Source of the DNA: JADGHX01 sp035760965
Lineage (GTDB): Bacteria; Pseudomonadota; Gammaproteobacteria; Steroidobacterales; Steroidobacteraceae
Assembly: GCA_035760965.1 (NCBI GenBank)
Contig: DASTRY010000008.1
Coordinates: 129,137-193,136, forward strand
Reading direction: 5' to 3'
DNA length: 64,000 bases
Every line of letters begins with the position of its first letter. Positions within the stretch are counted from its first letter, which is position 1. Under the pieces are notes generated by a model that saw only the letters and a program-made list of their open reading frames with translations, searched no databases and was not told the origin of the DNA. Position numbers and translations under genes: made by a program. Below are positions 45,134-54,385 of this stretch, in pieces.

Positions 45134-46246
45134 ATGTTCACACTGGATCAATTGCGCTCCAATCGCGACGCGCTCTTCTGGACCCTGCATGCCGCGGGGT
45201 GGGGCGCATACGCCATTGCGCAGTGGTTCGGCGCGCTGCTGGTCGAGAAGCCGTTCGAGTATCAGCTCGTCATCGGCATCGCCGCGGTCGCAGGCTTCGT
45301 GCTGTCGATGCCGATGCGGTACATCTATCGCGCGGTCGTCGGCAAGTCGCTGCGCACCGTCATTCTCACCGTGCTCATCACGAGCTACGTCATCTCGCTC
45401 GCGCTGCGGATCATCATCAACTATTCGTACCAGTGGCTCGTCGACCCGGAGTCCCAGTTCAAGACCGGGTTCGAGATCTTCGGCGGCGCCGTGTCGATGA
45501 TGTTCCTGCTCGTGTGCTGGAGCGCGATCTACTTCGGCGTGAAGAACTACGAAACCCTGCAGCGGCAGCGCGAAGCGGCGCTGCGCTCGGCGGCGCTGGC
45601 GCAGGAGGCGCAGCTCAAAATGCTGCGTTACCAGCTCAACCCCCATTTCCTGTTCAACACCCTCAACGCCATCTCCACCTTGATCCTGGACAACCAGAAC
45701 CGGACCGCGAACCACGCGGTGACGCGCCTGTCGGAGTTCCTGCGATACACGCTGGACCAGGACCCGATGAAGAAAGTGACCCTGCGTCAGGAAATCGAAG
45801 CACTCGACCTGTACATGAACACGGAGCGTCTGCGCTTCGGCGGCCGGCTGCGGCTCGAATACGCGGTCGAAGAGCCGGCACTCGACGCTCTCGTGCCGAG
45901 CCTGCTCCTGCAGCCGCTCATCGAGAACGCCGTCAAGTACGCCATCACGCCGCGTGAGGAAGGCGGCTCCATTCGCATCGAGGGACGGACGCGCGGGGCC
46001 ATGCTCGAGCTCACCGTGATCGACGACGGTCCGGGACTGCGCGATGGCAACGCGCTCATCGAGGGCCGCGGCGTCGGCCTGCGCAACACGCGCGAACGGC
46101 TCGCCGTGCTCTATAGCGACAAACACCGGTTTGCGGTGTTGAATAGCCACCCGGGCATGCGCATCGAGATCGGGTTTCCGCTCGAGAAGGCGGCGGCGCA
46201 GCCGTCCACGCCCAAGCCCACTGCGGCAGGTACGAGGGTCGCATGA
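45134..46246 (+). CDS. LytS/AlgZ-type sensor histidine kinase
   Basis: A 370-residue kinase of the His_kinase (LytS/YehU/AlgZ) group. About four membrane helices occupy residues 12-150 with little periplasmic loop. The phospho-acceptor His is in QLNPHFLFNTLN, and the ATPase part has LIENAVKYAI, DDGPG and GLRNTRERL. A ligand-binding extracellular domain is missing, so it likely senses within the membrane. ATG 45134 fits the hydrophobic start. Its stop overlaps the regulator gene (ATGA at 46243-46246), so the pair is coupled. Confidence 0.92.
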   Translation: MFTLDQLRSNRDALFWTLHAAGWGAYAIAQWFGALLVEKPFEYQLVIGIAAVAGFVLSMPMRYIYRAVVGKSLRTVILTVLITSYVISLALRIIINYSYQWLVDPESQFKTGFEIFGGAVSMMFLLVCWSAIYFGVKNYETLQRQREAALRSAALAQEAQLKMLRYQLNPHFLFNTLNAISTLILDNQNRTANHAVTRLSEFLRYTLDQDPMKKVTLRQEIEALDLYMNTERLRFGGRLRLEYAVEEPALDALVPSLLLQPLIENAVKYAITPREEGGSIRIEGRTRGAMLELTVIDDGPGLRDGNALIEGRGVGLRNTRERLAVLYSDKHRFAVLNSHPGMRIEIGFPLEKAAAQPSTPKPTAAGTRVA

Positions 46247-47073
46247 GCTCGAAAATCCGTACGGTCATCGTCGACGACGAAGCGCTTTCGCGGCGCGGTT
46301 TGGAGATTCGCCTGCTCGGCACGCAGGACTTCGAGATCGTCTCGCAGTGCTCGAACGCGCGGGAAGCGGTCGCGGCCATCACGACGCATCAGCCGGACCT
46401 GGTGTTCCTCGACATTCAGATGCCGGGCATGTCGGGGTTCGACGTGCTCGCGCAGCTGCCGAGCGAATCGCTGCCGCTGGTCGTATTCGTCACGGCCTAC
46501 GATCAGTACGCGATCCGCGCGTTCGATGCGCGCGCGCTCGACTACCTGCTGAAGCCCGTGGACGATGCGCGTTTCGAAGCGGCGCTCGAGCGCGTGCGCG
46601 AGCACATGCGCTCGCGGAATGCGGCGGATCAACGCGATCAGCTGTTCAATCTCATCGCGGAGATCACGGGCTCGGGAGAGATCGCGCTCGACGAGCTGCT
46701 CGCGCGCGGGCGCAAGGCGCTCGAGCCGAAGCATGCGGAAATCCTTCCGGTGCGCCAGGGGCGCGAGATCGTGCGCGTGCCCATCGCCTCGATCGAATGG
46801 ATCGACGCCGCGGGCGACTACATGTGCATTCACGCCGGCGGCAACACGCACATCCTGCGCGGAACGATGAAGGACCTCGAGGGCTATCTCGATCCGAAGC
46901 TGTTCCAGCGCGTGCACCGCTCGACCATCGTGAATCTGCGGCGCGTGAAGAGCCTGCGCGCGCACATGAACGGCGAGTACTTCCTGACGCTCGACGGCGG
47001 GCACGAGCTGAAGCTGTCGCGCACCTATCGCGACAAGGTGGAGTACTTCCTCAAGGGCACGCAGAGCGCGTGA
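46243..47073 (+). CDS. LytTR-family response regulator
   Basis: A 276-residue regulator. The receiver domain has acidic DDEALSRRGLE, the phosphorylated Asp in LVFLDIQMPG, and the Lys in DYLLKPVDDA. The C-terminal LytTR DNA-binding domain contains IEWIDAAGDYMCIHAGG and RVHRSTIVNLRRV. Same type as AlgR/LytR. It is translated together with the kinase upstream. LytTR proteins usually bind paired direct repeats; the target here is not evident in the window. Confidence 0.95.
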   Translation: MSSKIRTVIVDDEALSRRGLEIRLLGTQDFEIVSQCSNAREAVAAITTHQPDLVFLDIQMPGMSGFDVLAQLPSESLPLVVFVTAYDQYAIRAFDARALDYLLKPVDDARFEAALERVREHMRSRNAADQRDQLFNLIAEITGSGEIALDELLARGRKALEPKHAEILPVRQGREIVRVPIASIEWIDAAGDYMCIHAGGNTHILRGTMKDLEGYLDPKLFQRVHRSTIVNLRRVKSLRAHMNGEYFLTLDGGHELKLSRTYRDKVEYFLKGTQSA

Positions 47074-47177
47074 GGCGACGCAGGGAGCGCTCAGGGACGC
47101 GCTGAGGCGCGCGACGGCTCGTTAACTCCGTTCTTGCAGTCCCGCCGGCGCGCTTCGCCGTTCGCACGATCCGCGCA

Positions 47178-47201
47178 GGCGGAGGCGGTCGCACCTCCGC
47201 C
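47178..47201. terminator. Hairpin between convergent lytTR and DUF4139 genes
   Basis: GGCGGAGG at 47178-47185 and CCTCCGCC at 47194-47201, 8-bp perfect stem with an 8-base loop. No T-run on either side, so it may be a bidirectional but weak end. Confidence 0.35.
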
Positions 47202-47227
47202 CTCGCGGACAGCCTGCGCCCGACGCA

Positions 47228-48769
47228 TCACCACGTGTAGCGCACGCGATATCTCACGATCGTCTCGCCGTCTTTGGCGACTTTCACCGGGAAGGTGATC
47301 GTGCGCGCGTCCTCTTTCGTGAAGTCGTGCGTCTTCGAGAGGATCGTCCAGTTGCTCCAGCGGTATAGGTTCTCTTTCACGAGCACGTCGACCGGCTGGT
47401 CCTTGTGATTGCGCAGCTTGATCTCGAAGGCTTCTTCCAGCCAGCGCGCCTTGGTGTCGACGGCGAAATCCGTTTGCCGGCGCTCGCCGACGACGTCGAA
47501 CGCGGAACCGAGCTTCACGCGCACCATCTCGTCCTTCGGCGTGTGATCGATGCGGTCTTCGCCGATGAACTCGAGGCTCGTATCGGCCGCGTCGAGTTGC
47601 GACACGCGAATGCGACCGGCGGGTAGCGGCACGCCGAGGCCATACTGCTTGTCGTTCTTGAACTCGAGATACACGTCGACCTTCTTGTTCGACTGCAGGC
47701 CCAGATCGCGGTCCGTCGCCGGATTCGGCGCGAAGTACGGCGGAGCGTTCAGCCCGTAGTACACGAGCACTTTTTTCGCCGGTATCTGCCGCGCCTGATC
47801 GAACAGCTCGATCTGCTTCGTGGAGTTGTTCGGCAGCGTGGTGGGCCGGCCGAGCGTGTAGAGGTGGAATTCGAAGAGCGACTTCTGCTCGAATCCGCCC
47901 GCGTCGGTGCTCGCTGCTGCGGCTTCCAGCATCTGCTTGCGATACATGGGTGTCGGCGGCGGCGCGGCCCGATGCACGTCGCCCGCGATCAGCTTCAGCT
48001 TCGCATCGGGATACGTCGCGCCGGACTGGTTGATGATGCTGACCCAGGCGGACAGATCGAGCAGTCCGCTGTTGGCATCCTTCCCTTCATTGAAGATGAG
48101 GTTGTAGTCGGCCCACCAGGTGATGCCTCCCGTTTGATACGTCACGCGCGTGCGCTGCTCGCCCGCGCGCGGCGCGAGGATGTCCCACACCAGCGTCGGT
48201 TTCGTGTTGAGACCGCCGGGCAGCTCCGGAAAGCGTACGGAGGTGTAGCCCTGCAGGGCCTGGATGCCGTCGTTCGTCTTCAACACGAGCCCGTCGACGG
48301 ACGAGAGCAGCGTGCCGCTCACCGTGATCGCTTGATTGCCGACCGCGCGCTCGATCGTGATGGGCTTGTCGATGTACTTGAGAAGGAGCTTGTCGGTGCT
48401 GACGAGATCGAACTGAAAATTCTGCTCGAGCACGCGCGTGCGCGGGTCGCTGAGCGAGGCGAATGTCACCGTGGTGGGATCGATGAGCGCGGCAACGTCC
48501 GTGAACTTCACGGTCGAGCGGCCGTTCGCGAGAGTGAGCGCGCGCTCCTGCCGGATCATCGCGTAACCCGGCACGGCCATCGCGTTCGGCACGCCCGAGC
48601 CGGGAATCGGACGATACATCTCGGGCGGAATGGCGCCGGGCGCTGCGGAGCTGTAAATCGTTACCGCGGTGGTGTCGCCGTCCGCCGCGTGCGCGGCGGC
48701 GCTCGCGAGCAGCGCGGTGAACACGGCAACTTTGATGGGATGACGGGAGGAGCTTCTACTCTCGAGCAT
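47228..48769 (-). CDS. Exported DUF4139 domain protein
   Basis: A 513-residue secreted protein. A signal peptide (about residues 11-31, ending AAAHA) precedes a large beta-rich DUF4139 domain. It opens with VTIYSSAAPGAIPP and contains the typical VTYQTGGITWWADYNLIF and WVSIINQSGATYPDAKLKLI. The C-terminus ends in beta strands (VRYRVRYTW). ATG 48769 is chosen; ATG 48787 is 6 codons upstream. Related proteins occur in many proteobacteria with unknown role. It is divergent from the Ala/Ser-rich protein gene. Confidence 0.85.
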   Translation of the reverse strand: MLESRSSSRHPIKVAVFTALLASAAAHAADGDTTAVTIYSSAAPGAIPPEMYRPIPGSGVPNAMAVPGYAMIRQERALTLANGRSTVKFTDVAALIDPTTVTFASLSDPRTRVLEQNFQFDLVSTDKLLLKYIDKPITIERAVGNQAITVSGTLLSSVDGLVLKTNDGIQALQGYTSVRFPELPGGLNTKPTLVWDILAPRAGEQRTRVTYQTGGITWWADYNLIFNEGKDANSGLLDLSAWVSIINQSGATYPDAKLKLIAGDVHRAAPPPTPMYRKQMLEAAAASTDAGGFEQKSLFEFHLYTLGRPTTLPNNSTKQIELFDQARQIPAKKVLVYYGLNAPPYFAPNPATDRDLGLQSNKKVDVYLEFKNDKQYGLGVPLPAGRIRVSQLDAADTSLEFIGEDRIDHTPKDEMVRVKLGSAFDVVGERRQTDFAVDTKARWLEEAFEIKLRNHKDQPVDVLVKENLYRWSNWTILSKTHDFTKEDARTITFPVKVAKDGETIVRYRVRYTW

Positions 48770-48899
48770 GCAGCGCGAACCTTTCATAAGGTGAGATCGT
48801 GGCGGGGTTGGCGTCGGCGAGTTCGTCGCGCGCCCCGGTCGCGACAGTGAAAACGCGAGTGTGCCGTGATCGGGTTGGCACCCGCAGGGGCGCGTGAAG

Positions 48900-48915
48900 T
48901 GCGACGTGTGTCGCA
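48900..48915. promoter_or_regulatory. Perfect palindrome in the DUF4139 / Ala-Ser gene spacer
   Basis: TGCGAC at 48900-48905, four bases, then GTCGCA at 48910-48915. It is the clearest symmetric site in the spacer between the two divergent genes and could be a shared operator or a hairpin. Confidence 0.35.
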
Positions 48916-49050
48916 ATTCGGCATCACTTCCGGCCTTCCGCACGTCGGGTTCTGTGAGGCGCAGCCCACGGTATCGCCGGGCGACGTTGCACGATACGCC
49001 GGTTCGCCGTCCGTCGAAGCGGCGAAGAACGACTATCAAGAGCCCGGATT

Positions 49051-51864
49051 ATGGAAGCTGCCTCGCGTTTGCCTCTCGAGCCTCTCGAGCCTTTGGAGCC
49101 GCTGAGCGAGTCGGGCCCGGAGACGCCCGCTCCCTCTTCATCGTCGCTCGCAAAGACCGATGCGGCGTTCGACCCGCTGCCGCTGGAGCCGCTCGAAGGC
49201 CCGGACGCGGAGCTTGCGCCGCTGCTTCTCGGCGAGAGCACGGAGCGCGCGAGTCCTCCGGCGTCTGCGCAGGCGAGCGCAGCGACTTCTCCCGCTTCCA
49301 GCGATATCGCCATGCGTTCGGTCGTCGATACGACGAGCGATCTGGCCGCGGACCTCGCGGCGCTGATGGCGTCGGTGGCGGCGGACGACAGCTCACCCGC
49401 GAGCGGCGCGCCGGATGAGTCCGCGCGCGCGGCTGCTGCGGCGCCGGCTGCCTCCTCTGCAATGGGCGCCGCGACGTCGGCTGCTACGTTGGCGGATGCG
49501 TCTGCGAGTGTCGCCGCGTCCTCGCGTACCGCGTGGGCCGATTCGTCTGCGAGTACCGCTGCGCCGTCGGGCGCGGCGTTGGGGAATGCGCCTGCGAGCG
49601 CCACCGCGCGGTCGAGTGCCGCGTTGCCCGATGTCTCTACGAACATCGCCGCGACGTCGAATGCCACGGCGCAGGCCGTCTCTGCCGAGGCGTCTGTGAA
49701 CGGCGGTGCGGTGTCGAGTGCCGCGCAGCCGAGCAGTGATTCACTGATCGACACTGGATCCTTGCTGCCGCCCTTGCTGGCAAACGCGCAGTCCGCAGGC
49801 GCTGAAGATTCGGCACGTACTGAATCATCGGCAGAAGCTGCGTCGCCAGCTGCGAACGTGCAGTCAACGAACAACGCCGCGCCGCCGAGTCATGCGCAGG
49901 CCGCTGACAGCGCGCTCGCGACGAGCAGCACCCAGGCAGGTGGCAGTGCGCCGGCGGATAGCGACACGCTGAAAGCGGGCAATGCGCCAGCGGGTAGCGA
50001 CGCACTGGTAGCCGGCAGTGCGCCGTCGGCGAGCAACGCGCAGGCCGGCAGTACGTCGGCGACGAGCACACAAGCAGCCGGCAGTGCGGCCGCGGTGAGC
50101 AGCGTGCAGGGCGCCGGGAGTACATTGGCTGCGAGCAATGCGCAGGCAATCGGCACTGCGCCGGCCGCAAGCGACGCACACGCAGCAGCAAACCCGCCGG
50201 TGCCTGGCGGCACATCGGCGGAGAGCAACGTTGCCGGAAGTGCGGCGGCCACGACCCACGCGCAAGTAGCCGGCGGTGCGCCTGCGACGAGCAATGCACA
50301 GGCGGCCGGCAACGCGCAGGCTCCTGCCAGTGCGCCGGCAGCCGGCAACGCGCAGCCCAGCACTGCGACGCCCGCAGCTCCATCACCTGCATCCGCGCCG
50401 GGTCTCGCCACCTCGTCACCGCCGGTGGTGACGGCCGCGCGGAACAAGCTCGCGGCCGCTGCGAACGCCAAGGCGAAAGAGCGCGAGCTCGCGATCGCAC
50501 AACGGGCGAGTGCCTCGGCCTCGTCGCCCAGTCAAGCACCCAATGCCGCGCCGTCTCGCACGCCGTCGACTGCGGCGAGCACGAGCCCCGCAACGTCGAA
50601 CGCGCCGACGAATGCGAGTCACCGTAGCCCGCAAGCGGGACCTTCATCAGGCCAGGGCGGCGCGCCCGTGGGCGTAGCCAAACCGAGTCACAGCGCCGCG
50701 CCGGCAGCCAAAAACGCATCGAGTCACCGCACTGGATCCTCGGCGGCGCCGACGAGCCACAGCAGCGCTCCTACGCCGGTCAGCGCACCGAGCCGCGGGA
50801 GCGCCGCGCCCGCCGCGGCCGCATCGAATCACCGCGCCGCGCCTGCATCGACGCACGCCGCTGCGCCCGCACCGACGCATGGCGCCGCACCGCCCGGATC
50901 GGCGCACGGCAACGCGGCTGCGTCGACGCATGGCGCCGCGGCGGCCTCAGCGCACGCCACCACGCCCTCATCAGCGCACGGCCCCGTGCCGGCCTCGGCC
51001 CACGCCGCCGCCCCCGCGTCCGCGACTATCGCCGCCGCACCCACACACGCGGCTGCGCACGCACCCACGCTCGCTCCGAGCCACAGTCCCGGGGCCAGCC
51101 CTGCATCGCCCGCGGCGACACCGGCCGCCCCGGCGGCGACGCCCAGCGTCCCCGCCACGCCGCCGATGGACCGCGATTTCATCGCGCGCAATCAGATCGT
51201 CGAGCGCTATCTCTCCGGCCGCCTGCCCATCAAGGGCGCGACGGATTTCGAGCGCTTCTGCAAAGAGAATCCGTCGCTGCTCGATGAGCTCGGCCTGCCC
51301 GAGCGCGTGAACGCCGGCCTGCGCCTGCTCGAAGCGGCCGGGAAGCCCGAGCCGTGGCAGGAGCCGCCGAAGAAGTTCTGGCAGAAGCCGCTGGTCCCGG
51401 CGGGTCTCGCGGCCGCCGTGCTGGTGCTCGCGATCGCGCTCTGCACCGTGTGGAACGGCAGCACCGCGAAGGATCGGCGCGTCGCGAAGCTCGAACACCA
51501 GGTGAAGGAGCAACCGCTCGAGCCGGCTCGGCGCACGACGGTCATTCGCCTGCTCCCGAGCTACACGGGCAGCTCGAATTCACCGGCGGCCTTCATCGGC
51601 ACGACCGGCGAAGCGCAGCTCGCAGACCTGAAGCTCGACCTCTCGCGCTCGCACTACCGCAATTTCCGCATCACCATCGACCGCATCGATCAGGGCCGCG
51701 TCGCGGTGCTTCACAACGTGGCGAAGGATTCCAATGGCCACGTGCGGATCGCGCTGAATACCTCGGCGCTCGGCCCCGGCAACTATCAGCTCTCCATCGA
51801 CGGCATGACCTGGAAGGGCGAGCCCGTCCCCGAAGCCTGGGTGACGATCGGCATTACGCACTGA
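49051..51864 (+). CDS. 937-residue Ala/Ser-rich single-pass membrane protein
   Basis: Residues 1-705 are mostly low complexity: an N-terminal LPLEPLEPLEPL run, then Ala/Ser/Thr-rich sequence with a roughly 12-residue period (AGSAPSASNA-like), and a His-rich section of THGAAPPGSAHG-like repeats. Residues 706-770 form a folded block (MDRDFIARNQIVERYLSGRL, ENPSLLDELGLPERVNAGLR). A single membrane helix follows at about 781-801 (GLAAAVLVLAIAL). The last 115 residues look like a beta-sandwich ending NYQLSIDGMTWKG. The order (cytoplasmic block, one helix, beta domain) resembles anti-sigma or FecR-like membrane proteins. No sigma factor is adjacent. Function unknown; start ATG 49051 has only a weak AAGAG. 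Confidence 0.6.
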   Translation: MEAASRLPLEPLEPLEPLSESGPETPAPSSSSLAKTDAAFDPLPLEPLEGPDAELAPLLLGESTERASPPASAQASAATSPASSDIAMRSVVDTTSDLAADLAALMASVAADDSSPASGAPDESARAAAAAPAASSAMGAATSAATLADASASVAASSRTAWADSSASTAAPSGAALGNAPASATARSSAALPDVSTNIAATSNATAQAVSAEASVNGGAVSSAAQPSSDSLIDTGSLLPPLLANAQSAGAEDSARTESSAEAASPAANVQSTNNAAPPSHAQAADSALATSSTQAGGSAPADSDTLKAGNAPAGSDALVAGSAPSASNAQAGSTSATSTQAAGSAAAVSSVQGAGSTLAASNAQAIGTAPAASDAHAAANPPVPGGTSAESNVAGSAAATTHAQVAGGAPATSNAQAAGNAQAPASAPAAGNAQPSTATPAAPSPASAPGLATSSPPVVTAARNKLAAAANAKAKERELAIAQRASASASSPSQAPNAAPSRTPSTAASTSPATSNAPTNASHRSPQAGPSSGQGGAPVGVAKPSHSAAPAAKNASSHRTGSSAAPTSHSSAPTPVSAPSRGSAAPAAAASNHRAAPASTHAAAPAPTHGAAPPGSAHGNAAASTHGAAAASAHATTPSSAHGPVPASAHAAAPASATIAAAPTHAAAHAPTLAPSHSPGASPASPAATPAAPAATPSVPATPPMDRDFIARNQIVERYLSGRLPIKGATDFERFCKENPSLLDELGLPERVNAGLRLLEAAGKPEPWQEPPKKFWQKPLVPAGLAAAVLVLAIALCTVWNGSTAKDRRVAKLEHQVKEQPLEPARRTTVIRLLPSYTGSSNSPAAFIGTTGEAQLADLKLDLSRSHYRNFRITIDRIDQGRVAVLHNVAKDSNGHVRIALNTSALGPGNYQLSIDGMTWKGEPVPEAWVTIGITH
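49400..51160 (+). repeat. Tandem Ala/Ser and Ala/His coding repeats
   Basis: About 1.7 kb of degenerate in-frame repeats. From 49900 to 50360 the period is near 36 bases (12 residues, x-x-A-G-x-A-P-A-x-S-x-A). From 50850 to 51060 His codons recur every 7-9 residues. Likely recombination-prone. Confidence 0.7.
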
Positions 51865-52028
51865 GCTCATCGCGCGAGCGGCGCAGATCGCGGGTCAGCA
51901 GCGCACCGGCGGACGCGCGACGCAAACGGTCGTGCGGCTCGATCGCGAACGCGAACGGCGCCGGCCTGTCTGCCCCGGCCGCGAGCAACGCGAGTGCGCG
52001 AGCCAACGCGAGCCCGGCGCGGCGCCGC

Positions 52029-53717
52029 TCATTTCACCTGCGCCGTCACGCTGCTCGCCAGCTCATCGCGCAGCGCGCGCCGCAGAATCTTGCCGACGTT
52101 CGTCTTCGGCAGCTCGTCGCGGAAGTACACGTGCTTCGGCACCTTGTAGCCGGTGAGCGATTGCTTGGCGTGCGCGATGATGTCGCGCTCCGTGACCGTC
52201 GGGTCCTTGCGAACGATGAAGACCGCGACCACCTCGCCCGAGTGCTCGTCCGGCTGCGCGACGGCCGCCACTTCGAGCACCCCGGGATGCGTCGCGATCA
52301 CCGACTCGACCTCGTTCGGATACACGTTGAAACCCGACACGAGGATCATGTCCTTCTTGCGATCTTCGATGTAGACGTAGCCCTTCGCGTCGATGTGCCC
52401 GATATCGCCGGTGCGTAACCAGCCGCCCGGCAGCATCACCTTGGCCGTCTCGTCCGGACGATTCCAGTAACCCGCCATCACCTGCGGTCCGCGCACGCAG
52501 ATCTCGCCGACGGCGCCGATCGGCAGCTCGTTGCCGTCGTCGTCCATGATGGCGACCTCGGTCGAGGGGATCGGCAGGCCGATCGAGCCGTTGAAATCCT
52601 CGCCGATCGGATTGATGCACACGCCGGGCGAGGTTTCGGTGAGCCCCCACGCTTGCGTGAGCACTTTCCCCGTGATCTTCTTCCAGCGTTCCGCCACGGC
52701 CGCCTGCACCGCCATGCCGCCGCCGACCGTCACGAGCAGGTGACTGAAGTCGACACGGTCGAAGCCCGGCGTGTTCATCAGCGCGTTGAAGAGCGTGTTC
52801 ACGCCGCTCAGATACGCGAACGGATATTTCTTCAGCTCCGCGACGAACGCCGGCAGGTCGCGCGGATTGGTGATCAGCACGTTCTTCCAGCCGAGCATCA
52901 TGAACAGGATGCCGTTCGCCGTGAGCGCGAAGATGTGATACAGCGGCAGCGGCGTGACGCTGATCTGCGGGTCCTTTGGAAACGAGGGGCCGATCCAGCC
53001 GAGCGCCTGCAGGACGTTCGCGACGATGTTCCGGTGCGTGAGCATCGCGCCTTTCGCCACGCCGGTCGTGCCGCCGGTGTACTGCAGGAACGCGATATCG
53101 TCCTGCCCGAGCGGGACCGGCGTGAGCTTCATCTCGCGCCCCGCCTTCAGCACGTCGCGAAAGTCGATAGCGCCGGGGATGCTCCACGGCTTCACTTGCT
53201 TGCGCTGATGGCGCACGACGAAGTTCACGATCCACGACTTCGGCCAGTGCAAGAGGTCGCCCACCGCCGTGACGATCACTTTGCGCACGTTGGTATGCGC
53301 GATAACCTCCTGCAGCACGTGCGCGAAGTTCTCGAGGATCAGAATGGCCTGCGCGCCCGAATCCTTCAGCTGGTGCTCCAACTCGCGCGCGGTGTAGAGC
53401 GGATTCGTGTTCACGACGACGAGCCCGGCGCGCAGAATGGCGCACATCGCGATCGGGTATTGAAGGATGTTCGGCAGCATGATGGCGACGCGGTCGCCCT
53501 TGCGCAGCCCCGCTTCGTTCTGCAGCCATGCGGCAAAGTCGCGGCTCAGCGCATCGAGCTCGCCGAAGGTGAGCTCCCGGCCCATCTGCACGAACGCGCC
53601 GCGCTCGCGAAAGCGCGTGAAGCTCTCCTCGATCATCTCGGTGAGCGAGCGGTACGCGTTCGGATCGATGTGCTCGGGCACACCGGGCGGATACGATTGC
53701 AGCCAGACCTTGTCCAT
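52029..53717 (-). CDS. Long-chain fatty-acid-CoA ligase (FadD type)
   Basis: A 562-residue acyl-CoA synthetase that activates fatty acids through an acyl-AMP intermediate. The P-loop is QYTGGTTGVAKGAMLTHRN, the adenylation motif is GWLRTGDIGHIDAKGYVYIE, and the hinge and C-terminal lysine region is KVPKHVYFRDELPKTNVGKI. Length and order match E. coli FadD. GAGGGGGGT stands just before ATG 53717. It lies 26 bases after the esterase gene on the same strand. Confidence 0.93.
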   Translation of the reverse strand: MDKVWLQSYPPGVPEHIDPNAYRSLTEMIEESFTRFRERGAFVQMGRELTFGELDALSRDFAAWLQNEAGLRKGDRVAIMLPNILQYPIAMCAILRAGLVVVNTNPLYTARELEHQLKDSGAQAILILENFAHVLQEVIAHTNVRKVIVTAVGDLLHWPKSWIVNFVVRHQRKQVKPWSIPGAIDFRDVLKAGREMKLTPVPLGQDDIAFLQYTGGTTGVAKGAMLTHRNIVANVLQALGWIGPSFPKDPQISVTPLPLYHIFALTANGILFMMLGWKNVLITNPRDLPAFVAELKKYPFAYLSGVNTLFNALMNTPGFDRVDFSHLLVTVGGGMAVQAAVAERWKKITGKVLTQAWGLTETSPGVCINPIGEDFNGSIGLPIPSTEVAIMDDDGNELPIGAVGEICVRGPQVMAGYWNRPDETAKVMLPGGWLRTGDIGHIDAKGYVYIEDRKKDMILVSGFNVYPNEVESVIATHPGVLEVAAVAQPDEHSGEVVAVFIVRKDPTVTERDIIAHAKQSLTGYKVPKHVYFRDELPKTNVGKILRRALRDELASSVTAQVK

Positions 53718-53743
53718 CGACCCCCCTCGAGCTCTTGCGCGGA

Positions 53744-54385
53744 TCAATGCTTCTGCAGCAGCGGGCTCAGCACCGGCCAGACGTTGTCGAGCAGTGCAGG
53801 CTGAGCCTGTGCCGTCGGGTGCAGCCCGTCCGCCTGCATCAGCGCGGGTTTCAGCGCGACGGATTCGAGCAGAAACGGCACGAGCGGCACATGGGCGGAT
53901 GTCGCAATCTCGCGATACATCCGCATGAAGTCGTTGGTGTAGCGCGGCCCGTAGTTGGGCGGCAGCCGCATGCCCACGAGCACCACCTGCGCGCCGGCCT
54001 GCCGCGCCGTGGCGACGATCTTCGTCAAATTGTCGCGCGTCTGCGCCAGGGGCAGACCCCGCAGCCCATCGTTCGCGCCGAGCTCGACGATCACGATGCC
54101 GGGCTTGTGCACTTCCAGTGCGCGCGGCAAGCGCTGCAAGCCGCCGCCGGAGGTCTCGCCGCTCACGCTAGCGTTCACGACCTGGTACTCGTACCCTTGC
54201 GCCTGCAGTCGCTTCTCGAGCAGGGCGACCCAACCCTCAGCGGGCTTGAGGCCATAGCCGGCGCTCAGGCTGTCGCCCAGCACTAGGACGGTACGATCCG
54301 ACGCGGCTGCCGCGTCGCTGAACGCGATGAACCACGCACAAATGCAAAGCGCCCAGGCGCTTGCCCATCTCGAAACTGTTCTCAA
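53744..54385 (-). CDS. TesA-like GDSL arylesterase/thioesterase
   Basis: A 213-residue exported SGNH hydrolase. Blocks I-V are visible: VLGDSLSAGYGL (Ser), NASVSGETSGGG (Gly), GANDGL (Asn) and DGLHPTAQAQ (Asp/His). Length and sequence match the TesA/lysophospholipase L1/arylesterase group. A hydrophobic N-terminus (WALCICAWFIAF) looks like a signal peptide. The start is probably TTG 54385 with GTGAGG upstream, which overlaps the divergent ABC gene by 59 bases. The esterase/ABC divergent pair is also known in E. coli (tesA with ybbA-ybbP). Confidence 0.85.
   Translation of the reverse strand: MRTVSRWASAWALCICAWFIAFSDAAAASDRTVLVLGDSLSAGYGLKPAEGWVALLEKRLQAQGYEYQVVNASVSGETSGGGLQRLPRALEVHKPGIVIVELGANDGLRGLPLAQTRDNLTKIVATARQAGAQVVLVGMRLPPNYGPRYTNDFMRMYREIATSAHVPLVPFLLESVALKPALMQADGLHPTAQAQPALLDNVWPVLSPLLQKH

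Noticed and set aside
51865..52028. Spacer between the Ala/Ser protein gene and the FadD gene
   Set aside because: GC-rich with only weak inverted repeats; nothing supportable as an RNA or terminator.
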